In this document: one piece after another, positions 8,815-16,519 of the stretch
Numbering within the stretch: position 1 is the first letter of the stretch
Layout: each line of letters starts with the position of its first letter
Assembly: GCF_000525775.1 (NCBI RefSeq)
Contig: NZ_JALU01000020.1
Location: forward strand, 1-64,000
DNA from: Mogibacterium timidum ATCC 33093
GTDB taxonomy: Bacteria > Bacillota > Clostridia > Peptostreptococcales > Anaerovoracaceae
DNA: 64,000 nucleotides
Reading direction: 5' to 3'
The notes under the pieces: model-generated
Database searches by the model: none
Seen by the model: the letters and a program-made list of their open reading frames with translations, nothing else
What the model was told of the DNA's origin: nothing
Translations under genes and position numbers: made by a program

Positions 8815-8835
8815 GTTGAATAAATAGAATCCTCT

Positions 8836-8900
8836 AAAAGGGGTTGTCTACAGATGATGGTTTACCGTTCTATGATATGGCAACTCCTTTTGTTTTTGTT
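8836..8900 (+). terminator. Intrinsic terminator after metY
   Basis: An 11-bp stem (8836-8846 with 8881-8891, one G-T pair) followed by a T-rich run. The long loop may form inner pairs. Confidence 0.65.
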
Positions 8901-9030
8901 GGTTTAGATAAGTGTGTCTGTAAGGCAAGGCTTTTCTGGTTAGGCAAGATTGTATGCTTATCGTTCATTTAATATTATTCCGATAATTAAAAAATATTAT
9001 TCAGATATATATGATGTCTTTTCGATGAAA

Positions 9031-9039
9031 TGGTATAAT
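9031..9039 (+). promoter_or_regulatory. Extended -10 promoter ahead of the NERD locus
   Basis: TGG-TATAAT at 9031-9039, a perfect extended -10 element with no clear -35. It lies 27 bp before the 39-codon gene that is followed at once by the NERD gene. Confidence 0.6.
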
Positions 9040-9065
9040 ACAGGGGCTTGTGTGGGAAAGCTGTT

Positions 9066-9185
9066 ATGTCACGTGCTGATATCAGTGTTGATAAGTGTGA
9101 ATTCAGAGTGCCGATTGATGCGAAAGCTTATGATGAGTTCTCAGGTAAGATGAAGGAAAAAGAGGGACCTGCAAGAGGATGGTAA
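9066..9185 (+). CDS. 39-aa hypothetical protein, coupled to the NERD gene
   Basis: A short frame starting MSRADISVDKCEFR that ends one base before the NERD protein start. GGGAAAG at 9053-9059 is a fair ribosome site and a strong promoter lies just upstream. I do not recognise the protein. It may be a leader whose translation controls the next gene, or the truncated remainder of a larger protein. The overlapping 67-codon frame at 8950-9153 is not favoured, because it starts ahead of the promoter. Confidence 0.45.
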   Translation: MSRADISVDKCEFRVPIDAKAYDEFSGKMKEKEGPARGW

Positions 9186-9186
9186 A

Positions 9187-9798
9187 ATGAGCGAAAATAT
9201 TATCACAGCAATCGTTCTCTCGATTGCTGTACTAAGCGTTATTGTCGTTTTGGCGTACGCTTCTGAAGATCAACGGAATTCTGCTGAATCCGGACAGAAA
9301 ATAGCAGGAATCAGAGGCGAACAATTGACGAGTCGGATTCTTAGCGAGCTGTTGGACAGTGAAGATGTATTACTTACAAATGTTCAAATTGCATATGGCG
9401 ACATGGAGACAGAACTCGACAATGTAATAATTAACAGGCATGGCGTATTTATAATCGAAGTGAAGAATTACAGCGGCACATTGACTGGCGGGGCGTATGA
9501 CTTCAACTGGATTAGAATAAAATGCAGTCGTGGTGGGAAGCTGTACCGGAATCCTGTCAAAAATCCAATCAGGCAGGTAAGACGACAAATATATATACTT
9601 GCCAGTTACATAAGGGAAAATGGAATTAACGTGTGGGTTGAAGGATATGCATACCTGTTGAGAGGAAATAGCCCGGTTAAAAATGCATATATATTAAATA
9701 ACCGCGAGGACATGAATGCAGCGATTCATCTGAGGACCAGCCATAAGATTCTAAAGGATACAAAGAGCGATATAATTGAGCTGCTGATAAACACCTGA
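9187..9798 (+). CDS. NERD-domain (nuclease-related) membrane-anchored protein
   Basis: A 203-aa protein with one N-terminal membrane helix (about residues 5-24) followed by a NERD domain. The restriction-endonuclease-like core is visible: E45 in GIRGEQL, D78 in ELDNVIINRHG, and E91-V-K93 in FIIEVKNYSG. These are the PD-(D/E)XK catalytic positions. The conserved N-P segment and Q (NPIRQVRRQIYIL) follow. NERD proteins are thought to cut or process DNA, but few have been tested. The membrane tether would place the nuclease on the inner face, a plausible position for acting on incoming DNA (inference). A second unrelated membrane protease gene follows 212 bp downstream. Confidence 0.82.
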   Translation: MSENIITAIVLSIAVLSVIVVLAYASEDQRNSAESGQKIAGIRGEQLTSRILSELLDSEDVLLTNVQIAYGDMETELDNVIINRHGVFIIEVKNYSGTLTGGAYDFNWIRIKCSRGGKLYRNPVKNPIRQVRRQIYILASYIRENGINVWVEGYAYLLRGNSPVKNAYILNNREDMNAAIHLRTSHKILKDTKSDIIELLINT

Positions 9799-10010
9799 AC
9801 AGCCGAAGAAAAGACAGGGGGTTCATGATCAGTCCTCCTGAATTAGCTATACCGGGAACGAGAGGCTTGATACAGATCCATTGACGAATGAATAGTCCGG
9901 AATGCGGCGGAAGAGAAGGAAATATAGTGATGTAAAAATACCGGATGAAATTATGGCAAGCGTGTTCTGAGAAGCGTTGGTTTAATTTTAACAGATACGG
10001 AGAAATGAAT

Positions 10011-10883
10011 ATGATATCGAATAATAATCAAAAGTTCGGGTTTAGAGACAATATCCTCTGGATCACTGTACTGACCTTGCTGCTATTATTGGCTAGCGAT
10101 TTCTTATCACTATTCCATATCAACCTTGCGGTATTCAGTAAAGAGTATGCTGCTACCTTTAACATGTATTTATCTTTCTGGACGATGTGGGTTGTCTTCG
10201 TAGTTGCAATCGTCGGTATAAGTAAAAACAGATATATACTGGATAAGCTAAAACACGGAAATGGCGGGAACACCTTTAATAATCTCATGATTGGATTCGC
10301 TGCAGGCTTTCTCATGAATGGCGCTTGTGCTCTGAGCGCCTATCTGCATGGTGACATAAAGCTCAGCTTCTATAGGTTTGAACCTGTTCCTGTTTTATTT
10401 ATGTTTATCGCCGTATTCATTCAATCATCAGCTGAGGAGCTGGTATGCAGAGGCTTTATGCTTCAGAGAATTGCCTATAGATACGGAAATTCTTGGATAC
10501 CGACTATAATAACGTCCTGTTTCTTTATGATTCTTCACCTTGGAAATGATCACGTATCATTCCTTCCGCTTCTCGATTTGTTCTTGTCAGGAATACTGTT
10601 TGGCGCTATGATCCGATATTTTGACAGCATCTGGATGGCAATGGGTTGTCATACTGCATGGAACTTCACCCAGAACATTTTGTTGGGTCTTCCCAATAGC
10701 GGGGCTGTACCCACTTATTCAATATTTAAACTGGACACAAAGCATGACCTTAATAGTTTCGCTTATAACACAGGATTCGGACTTGAAGGTACAATAATGT
10801 CAGTAATAGTGATGATAGTCGGCTTCATAGTACTTAAGCTTATATACTCATTACATACTAAAAAAATATTTTCGGATAAGTAA
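10011..10883 (+). CDS. CPBP-family intramembrane metalloprotease (CAAX protease / Abi)
   Basis: A 290-aa polytopic protein, about eight membrane helices. Family motifs are present: E142-E143-x3-R147 (EELVCRGF), FMILH176, and HTAWN further on. These glutamates and histidines bind the catalytic zinc. Members process prenylated or peptide substrates in the membrane and often give self-immunity to bacteriocins; the substrate here is unknown. The start at 10011 is chosen because GGAG (9999-10002) lies 8 bp upstream; the frame is open from 9945. Confidence 0.85.
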   Translation: MISNNNQKFGFRDNILWITVLTLLLLLASDFLSLFHINLAVFSKEYAATFNMYLSFWTMWVVFVVAIVGISKNRYILDKLKHGNGGNTFNNLMIGFAAGFLMNGACALSAYLHGDIKLSFYRFEPVPVLFMFIAVFIQSSAEELVCRGFMLQRIAYRYGNSWIPTIITSCFFMILHLGNDHVSFLPLLDLFLSGILFGAMIRYFDSIWMAMGCHTAWNFTQNILLGLPNSGAVPTYSIFKLDTKHDLNSFAYNTGFGLEGTIMSVIVMIVGFIVLKLIYSLHTKKIFSDK

Positions 10884-11019
10884 ACAGCGATCCCTCATTG
10901 TAATAGCCCGGAACAAGAATGCGGCACAAAATGACGCAAATCTTGCAATGTTTTCTTGAAAATTAATAAGAATGATAATACAATGCCAGTGCAGTGTATT
11001 ATGCGGTAAAGGAGTCAGC

Positions 11020-11210
11020 ACGACTGTTTCATATAATAAATTACGGAAAACTCTTATCGACAGAAAGATGAGCAGAGCAGATCTGAGAAAAGCAGCTTAA
11101 ATTGCTCCGATACTATGACAAAAGTTCGTAAAGATGAGCCTGTTCATTTGCACATCCTTATAAGAATCTGCAATGTACTTGATTGTAGTTTTGGTGATAT
11201 TGTCGATTAG
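11020..11210 (+). pseudogene. Decayed Cro/CI-type helix-turn-helix regulator
   Basis: In one frame the sequence reads TVSYNKLRKTLIDRKMSRAD and ends at a TAA, then continues in another frame with HLHILIRICNVLDCSFGDIVD up to 11210. The joined product matches the small (about 65-aa) YozG-like Cro regulator family. Three lesions are visible: ACG where the ATG start is expected (11020, with AAAGGAG at 11008-11014), an in-frame TAA, and a frameshift near 11115. The rest of the gap 10884-11262 holds no other gene. Confidence 0.7.
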
Positions 11211-11262
11211 TTCAGATAGCGTCAACTGATCTATGAAAACCGAGACAAAGGGGAGACAGAAA

Positions 11263-12513
11263 ATGAAAAAATATGAACATTTACCTGTTTATGGAATAGG
11301 ACCTGTTTACGTTATTTCCATTTTATTGCTGACGGTCGTTGCTGTGCTTTTGAGAAATCTTACTGTTCTTTCAACGGGAAGGTTGACGATTCTGCGTATA
11401 CCCCTTATCGTTATGGGGATTCTTTTCATCATTCTATTTGTTGTTATGTGGATCCAGGCTGTCATTATATCTAAACTGGATGAGAATATTAAAAAGAATC
11501 ATCTTGTTACATCCGGAGTTTATGCATGGGTCAGAAATCCGGTTTACTCCGCCTTTATGCTGCTTTGTACGGGTGTGCTTTTGATTGTCGGCAATGCCTG
11601 GTTGTTGATACTTCCTTTTATCTACTGGTGGATGCTGACTGTGCTTATAAAGCATACTGAGGAAAAATGGCTTATAGATACGTACGGCAACGAATATACA
11701 GCGTATTGCAGGAAGGTTAACCGCTGCTGGCCGTGGATACCCAGAGAATTAAGAAGGAAATGGATAAAAGGACATAATACATTAAATAATTCAGAAGCTG
11801 CGAAGGAACATAAAATAAATCAATATTTGCAGGAAACTGAAATGCTGGACTTTTCAAATCCGAGTATTCAAAAGTTAATAGAAATGAAGCATTGGAAGGA
11901 ACAAAATGAATTTGACTGTATTAAATCCATATATAATTTTGTAAAGGATGATATTTCGTTTGGATATAATGTTGATGATAATATCCCCGCATCTAAGGTT
12001 GTGAGGGATGGATATGGTCAATGCAATACGAAAGGAACTCTTTTTATGGCACTGCTGCGTGCCTGCGAAATCCCTTGTCGGATTCATGGGTTTACCATAG
12101 ATAAACGACTACAAAAAGGTGCAATGCGCGGACTTGTTTATAAAAATGCACCTCGAAATATATTTCACAGCTGGGTTGAAGTATACTTTGAAAACACATG
12201 GTATGAGCTTGAAGCTTTTATATTGGATCGGAAATATTTATCTAATTTGCAGAAAAAATTTGTAAGCTGTAGCGGCTCATTTTGTGGTTATGGTGTTGCG
12301 GTGAAAGATTTCCGGCATCCCGTAATTGATTTTGATAGAAACAATACATACATTCAAAGTGAGGGAATTACGCAGGACTTCGGGGTATATGATTCTCCTG
12401 ATGAATTGTTGAAGAATCATCATCAAGAGATGTCAGGAATCAAAGCTTTTACGTATAGACACTTGGGAAGGCATTTAATGAATCGCAATATTAAAAAAAT
12501 AAGAAACTTTTAA
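11263..12513 (+). CDS. Fusion protein: ICMT-like membrane methyltransferase plus transglutaminase-like domain
   Basis: A 416-aa protein made of two normally separate proteins. Residues 1-170 have four to five membrane helices and the isoprenylcysteine methyltransferase/PEMT signature (HLVTSGVYAWVRNPVY, then HTEEKWLIDTYGNEYTAYC). Residues 185-416 are a transglutaminase-like cysteine protein with C254 (YGQCNTKG), H302 (IFHSWVEV) and acidic E315/E317 or D322 as the probable third catalytic residue. AAGGA at 11803-11807 followed 7 bp later by ATA (I185) looks like a former start of the second gene. GGGGAG sets the ATG at 11263. Function is unknown; the second domain could cut or cross-link peptides. 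Confidence 0.8.
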   Translation: MKKYEHLPVYGIGPVYVISILLLTVVAVLLRNLTVLSTGRLTILRIPLIVMGILFIILFVVMWIQAVIISKLDENIKKNHLVTSGVYAWVRNPVYSAFMLLCTGVLLIVGNAWLLILPFIYWWMLTVLIKHTEEKWLIDTYGNEYTAYCRKVNRCWPWIPRELRRKWIKGHNTLNNSEAAKEHKINQYLQETEMLDFSNPSIQKLIEMKHWKEQNEFDCIKSIYNFVKDDISFGYNVDDNIPASKVVRDGYGQCNTKGTLFMALLRACEIPCRIHGFTIDKRLQKGAMRGLVYKNAPRNIFHSWVEVYFENTWYELEAFILDRKYLSNLQKKFVSCSGSFCGYGVAVKDFRHPVIDFDRNNTYIQSEGITQDFGVYDSPDELLKNHHQEMSGIKAFTYRHLGRHLMNRNIKKIRNF

Positions 12514-12598
12514 ATATCGACTCGGGAGTGCTTTATATACTTTTCCAGGTCCACTGACAGCATCTTGGATTCTGAAATAAGTAAACTGAAATTTCCCA

Positions 12599-12757
12599 AT
12601 GCACAAGTTCATCACAGAGGCAGCTAAGTGGGATAAGCTGGATAAGGACAGCCTTTCTTCGTATCTGGATGCGAAGTACGGAGAAGGAACGTATACATAT
12701 AACAAATCGGATAATACAGTATCACATGAAGGTGAAGTTGAGATTGTGCACATTTGA
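12599..12757 (+). pseudogene. Small frame, probable gene remnant
   Basis: A 52-codon frame starting MHKFITEAAKWDKL and ending GEVEIVHI. It has no ribosome site, and an in-frame stop lies four codons upstream, while an overlapping frame reads into the same spot (SKLKFPNAQVHH). This looks like the frameshifted C-terminal end of a lost gene. Family not recognised. The remainder of the gap 12514-12872 contains only this and a promoter. Confidence 0.3.
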
Positions 12758-12818
12758 AGATAGATGGCTATGGGTCACATTTTCTCCTAATAGGTGTATA
12801 ATGCACGGGATTGATAAG

Positions 12819-12827
12819 TGATATAAT
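12819..12827 (+). promoter_or_regulatory. Extended -10 promoter for the YdcF gene
   Basis: TGA-TATAAT at 12819-12827 with no strong -35, 45 bp before the ATG at 12873. Confidence 0.5.
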
Positions 12828-12872
12828 AACACACAACCTTGGGATTTTGTTTGATTAAGGAAGTGGGACTGA

Positions 12873-13895
12873 ATGTATATAATAACTTTGTTTTCTATAA
12901 TTGCTTTTATCTGCTCTTTCTTAAGAGACAGAAGGAGTTTTTTGAATCCTGCATTATTGATTTCGAGTCTTATATTGGGATACATATCTATCGTAAAGCT
13001 TTTCTATGATTTAAGGCTTGTTGCTGCTTATAATTTGTTGCTGTTTATGATGTTGTTTGCATTACCTCTTGTAATTTTTATAAGTGCAGTCTTTTTAATT
13101 TATAATGGCTGTATTTTGCTGAAACGCGAAGGAATGTCCAAGACAAATCTATTATCTTTGTCACTGGGCGTGCTTATTCTATTGTTTTTCGCTTTAATGT
13201 TTATTTACGTAACGGGTGCGGGAAGTGCGTTTATTACAAATCCTCCGATAAGTATAATGGTTGCTATAGTTATATTTTCGTACATGCTTTTCGGAACAGC
13301 CTTTGCAGGGTTTATACTTTATTCTATCCTGTACTTGGCGATTCCAAAGAATAAGCATTATGATTTTATAATTATACATGGAGCAGGTCTGAAAAACGGG
13401 GAATCCGTGACTCCCCTGTTGAAGAAGCGCATTGACAAGGCAATTGAAGCGTTTAGGCAATCGAGCAATCCCGGCATCAAAATCATCGCGAGCGGAGGCA
13501 GAGGTTCTGATGAGAAAATCTCTGAAGCACAAGCGATTGCAAACTATATAGCCGAAGAAACCGATGTTCCTATGGATAAAGTAATTCTGGAGGATAAGTC
13601 AACAACGACGTATGAGAATTTGCTGTTTTCAAAGAAACTAGGTGAAGCATTGGTTGACAGTCCAATGTTCTTATTTGTGACCAACAATTATCATGTATAC
13701 AGAACCGGGGCTTATGCAAAGACGATAGGGATGCTTGGAGACGGGCTTGGCTGCAATACCGCAAGCTATTATATTCCTTCCGCGTTCATTCGCGAATTTA
13801 TAGCGATCTGCGTAAAAATCAAGTGGGTGTTTATTGCTTTTTATGCCTTATTCTTTCTGATGCTTGCTGTTTCGTATCTGGGTAGAAATTTATAA
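12873..13895 (+). CDS. YdcF/ElyC-family membrane protein (DUF218)
   Basis: A 340-aa protein with several N-terminal membrane helices (about residues 1-165), a cytosol- or surface-exposed DUF218 domain (about 165-310), and a final membrane helix (about 315-335). Family landmarks are DFIIIHGAGLKNGE, the ASGGRGSDEKISEAQ loop, and VTNNYHVYRTGAYAK. Relatives ElyC and SanA influence cell-envelope precursor metabolism; the biochemical activity is not settled. GGAAG lies upstream of the ATG. An intrinsic terminator follows. Confidence 0.85.
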   Translation: MYIITLFSIIAFICSFLRDRRSFLNPALLISSLILGYISIVKLFYDLRLVAAYNLLLFMMLFALPLVIFISAVFLIYNGCILLKREGMSKTNLLSLSLGVLILLFFALMFIYVTGAGSAFITNPPISIMVAIVIFSYMLFGTAFAGFILYSILYLAIPKNKHYDFIIIHGAGLKNGESVTPLLKKRIDKAIEAFRQSSNPGIKIIASGGRGSDEKISEAQAIANYIAEETDVPMDKVILEDKSTTTYENLLFSKKLGEALVDSPMFLFVTNNYHVYRTGAYAKTIGMLGDGLGCNTASYYIPSAFIREFIAICVKIKWVFIAFYALFFLMLAVSYLGRNL

Positions 13896-13960
13896 GTTAG
13901 GTGTTTGAAATTGCCGGTAAGAAATATATTTGTAATATACTAATACAGAATTTAAGGCGA

Positions 13961-14003
13961 TAAATCCCTGTGATCGCAATATGGTTGCAGGGATTTATTT
14001 GTC
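13961..14003 (+). terminator. Intrinsic terminator after the YdcF gene
   Basis: Perfect 10-bp stem (13961-13970 with 13988-13997) followed by TTTGTC. Confidence 0.75.
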
Positions 14004-14027
14004 ATTAGTATATAAAAAAGAGTAAAA

Positions 14028-14056
14028 TTAACACTGGTATTATTAATATAGATAAT
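14028..14056 (+). promoter_or_regulatory. Promoter of the Bce-type regulator operon
   Basis: TTAACA (14028-14033), 17-nt spacer, GATAAT (14051-14056), 26 bp before the TTG start of the response regulator. Confidence 0.65.
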
Positions 14057-14082
14057 GTTTAAGTGTAAGGAGATAGGAGACA

Positions 14083-14751
14083 TTGAAAATATTAATTGTA
14101 GAGGATGACAGAACAATAGATTCGATTATCAGCGAAGAATTAAATCAGTGGGGATATCATACGCAAAGCATCGGAGACTTCACAACAGTGTATGAAACCT
14201 TCAAAAGCTTTAATCCCGATCTTGTCTTGATGGATATCAGTCTGCCTCATTACAACGGCTTCTATTGGACACAGAAGATTCGTCAGGAATCAAATGTCCC
14301 AATTGTATTCATTTCGTCATACGCCGAATCGATGGACATGGTGCAGGCAATACAATTTGGAGCAGATGACTATATTACGAAGCCTATCGATATTGCGGTA
14401 ACAAGAGCCAAGATACAGGCGATTTTGAGGAGGACATATGACTATACGTTGGAAAGTGATAAATTGTCATACGGAGCTCTGACACTGAATCTATCCTCGG
14501 CAAAGCTGGAAGGACAAGACTTTTCTGTAGATTTGACAAGAACAGAATTGCTGATATTAGAGATTTTGTTCAATATGAAAAATCAGATTGCCGGGCGAGA
14601 GGAAATTATGAACCACTGTTGGCAGGGGGATGATTTTATAGATGACAACACATTGGCAGTCAATATGACTAGACTGAGAAAAAAATTAAGTGGCGTAGGT
14701 CTGGGAGAATTGATACAGACCAAGAAGGGAATAGGATATTTTCTACAATGA
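14083..14751 (+). CDS. OmpR-family response regulator, BceR-like
   Basis: A 222-aa regulator: receiver domain (residues 1-115) with phospho-acceptor D51 in LVLMDISLPHYNG and K102-like lysine in DYITKPID, then a winged-helix DNA-binding domain (about 125-222). It begins with TTG; AAGGAG at 14067-14072 is the ribosome site and no better ATG exists. It overlaps the kinase frame. Its place ahead of a short intramembrane-sensing kinase and an ABC pair of the Bce type says that it controls a peptide-antibiotic detoxification transporter. Its likely target promoter lies between the kinase and the ATPase genes. Confidence 0.9.
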   Translation: MKILIVEDDRTIDSIISEELNQWGYHTQSIGDFTTVYETFKSFNPDLVLMDISLPHYNGFYWTQKIRQESNVPIVFISSYAESMDMVQAIQFGADDYITKPIDIAVTRAKIQAILRRTYDYTLESDKLSYGALTLNLSSAKLEGQDFSVDLTRTELLILEILFNMKNQIAGREEIMNHCWQGDDFIDDNTLAVNMTRLRKKLSGVGLGELIQTKKGIGYFLQ

Positions 14752-14759
14752 GGGTGAAT

Positions 14760-15671
14760 ATGCATAAGTTAGCGGATTTTTTAAGAAGTGAATATAAGGC
14801 AATAATTGTTTCCCTTTGTTCAGTCGCTGTGTTTGGATTGATCTTTGCATTTGCTAATCTCAACAAAGAATATTTTATACTCGGAGCTGAAATTATTGCT
14901 TTTTCTGATGTAATATACTTATTTATCCAGTATTTTAATTACGAGAGAAGAGAGGGCGCCCGGGAAATTGCAGAGAAATTGGAGGTGGAAAACAGACAAT
15001 TGCAAAGTCAAGCTATAAATGACAGACGTGATCTGGAGGAGTATTTTCTGCTGTGGGTACATCAAATCAAGACGCCTATTACAGTTGCTAAGCTTATTCT
15101 GCAAAAGGAAGAAACAGTGTATGCAAAGAAGCTTAAAGAAGAGCTGTTCTATATTGAAGAATATACGAACATGGCAATTAATTATTTGAAAATTAAAGAC
15201 CGACAGGCAGATATGGACATAACGTCAGTGAGGTTGGATGACATAATAAAGAGCTTGCTGAAGAAATATTCTATGATTTTTATAGAAAAGCGAATTTCAC
15301 TGGAATATAAACCTATTCCAAATGAAGTTTTTGCTGATGCAAGATGGTTATCTGTATTAATAGAGCAGATTCTTGCCAATGCCCTCAAATATACGAAAAA
15401 AGGGAGTATTCGGATTTCTTATGAGGAAGAGACGAACACCTTGAGTATTCAAGATACGGGAATCGGAATACGCTCGGAAGACTTAAAAAAGATATTTGAC
15501 AGAGGCTATTCGGGATTTAACGGAAGAATAAACGAGAAATCCAGCGGCCTCGGACTTTACCTGGTTAAAACCATTTCAGAATTGATAAATGTTGAAGTGA
15601 GTGTAAAATCTACCTTAAATGTCGGCAGCGTGTTTACAGTGCGTTTTCCGTCCAACCTTTCAGAGTTGTAA
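14760..15671 (+). CDS. Intramembrane-sensing histidine kinase, BceS-like
   Basis: A 303-aa kinase with two membrane helices close together (about residues 12-30 and 35-55) and almost no extracellular loop, the hallmark of BceS-type kinases that read the state of their partner ABC transporter. H101 in LLWVHQIKTPI is the phosphorylation site; the ATPase domain shows ALKYTKKGS, DTGIGIRSEDLKKIF and SSGLGLYL. The ATG at 14760 follows GAGGGTG; an ATG at 14748 overlapping the regulator stop is possible. It partners the regulator just upstream. Confidence 0.9.
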   Translation: MHKLADFLRSEYKAIIVSLCSVAVFGLIFAFANLNKEYFILGAEIIAFSDVIYLFIQYFNYERREGAREIAEKLEVENRQLQSQAINDRRDLEEYFLLWVHQIKTPITVAKLILQKEETVYAKKLKEELFYIEEYTNMAINYLKIKDRQADMDITSVRLDDIIKSLLKKYSMIFIEKRISLEYKPIPNEVFADARWLSVLIEQILANALKYTKKGSIRISYEEETNTLSIQDTGIGIRSEDLKKIFDRGYSGFNGRINEKSSGLGLYLVKTISELINVEVSVKSTLNVGSVFTVRFPSNLSEL

Positions 15672-15763
15672 GATTAGAAGTAAGGATTGTCATATTAGAT
15701 AAATGCAGCAATCAATACAGTTGTATAAAATTAGATTATCTGGGAAAGGAGTAACTTAAAAAT

Positions 15764-16519
15764 ATGGCAATCTTAGAATTAAAAAATGTAAAGAGAATAT
15801 ACCAAACAAAAAAGGTAACGACTGAAGCTCTCAAGGGAGTGAACTTTTCCGTAGAAAAAGGGGAGTTTATCTCTATTATGGGCGAGTCCGGTGCCGGAAA
15901 GACGACGCTGTTGAATATCATAGCAACTCTTGACAGGGCGACATCAGGCACAGTTGTTCTAAATGGTCAGGATACCACGTCGTTAAAGGATAGTGAGATT
16001 TCAAAGTTCCGCAGAAGAGAGCTTGGATTTGTATTTCAGGACTTCAACCTGCTCGATCAGTTTAACAATCGCGACAACATATATCTGCCTCTTGTTCTCT
16101 CAAATGAAAAAGAAGCTGTTATGAGGTCAAGGTTAAGTGGTCTTAAAGGACCGCTCGGAATTGGTGAGCTACTGGAAAAGTATCCGTACGAGATATCGGG
16201 AGGTCAGAAGCAAAGGGTTGCTGTAGCGAGGGCAGTGATTACCAATCCTGCTCTGCTTCTTGCTGATGAACCCACAGGTGCACTTGACTCACAGTCCTCG
16301 GAAACACTGCTAAAGATGTTCCGTACAATTAACAGTACCGGACAGACTATAATAATGGTTACACACTCGCTGAGAGCGGCGTCGTATGCAAACAGGGTAT
16401 TATTTATCAAAGACGGTGTCGTTTATCACGAAATATATCGTGGTGAAAATGAGAGACAATCGGAGTTTATGGAGCGTATAAATCAAGCTCAATTTATGTT
16501 GAATCGAGGTGAGCAGTAA
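15764..16519 (+). CDS. ABC transporter ATP-binding protein, BceA-like
   Basis: A 251-aa ATPase with Walker A MGESGAGKT (about residues 39-47), signature ISGGQKQRVAVARA and Walker B LLLADEPTGALD. The Bce group frees lipid II-cycle intermediates from bound peptide antibiotics and signals flux to the kinase. A 92-bp gap separates it from the kinase gene and probably holds its own regulated promoter; an imperfect palindrome ATACAG/TTGTAT (15715-15726) is a possible regulator site. AAAGGAG precedes the start; its stop overlaps the permease start by one base. Confidence 0.93.
   Translation: MAILELKNVKRIYQTKKVTTEALKGVNFSVEKGEFISIMGESGAGKTTLLNIIATLDRATSGTVVLNGQDTTSLKDSEISKFRRRELGFVFQDFNLLDQFNNRDNIYLPLVLSNEKEAVMRSRLSGLKGPLGIGELLEKYPYEISGGQKQRVAVARAVITNPALLLADEPTGALDSQSSETLLKMFRTINSTGQTIIMVTHSLRAASYANRVLFIKDGVVYHEIYRGENERQSEFMERINQAQFMLNRGEQ

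Noticed and set aside
8950-9153. 67-codon plus-strand frame
   Set aside because: It begins upstream of the promoter at 9031-9039 and its sequence is not protein-like; the other-frame 39-codon gene fits the context better.
12475-12753. 92-codon minus-strand frame
   Set aside because: Antisense to a likely gene remnant, low-complexity Ser/Tyr content, no ribosome site.
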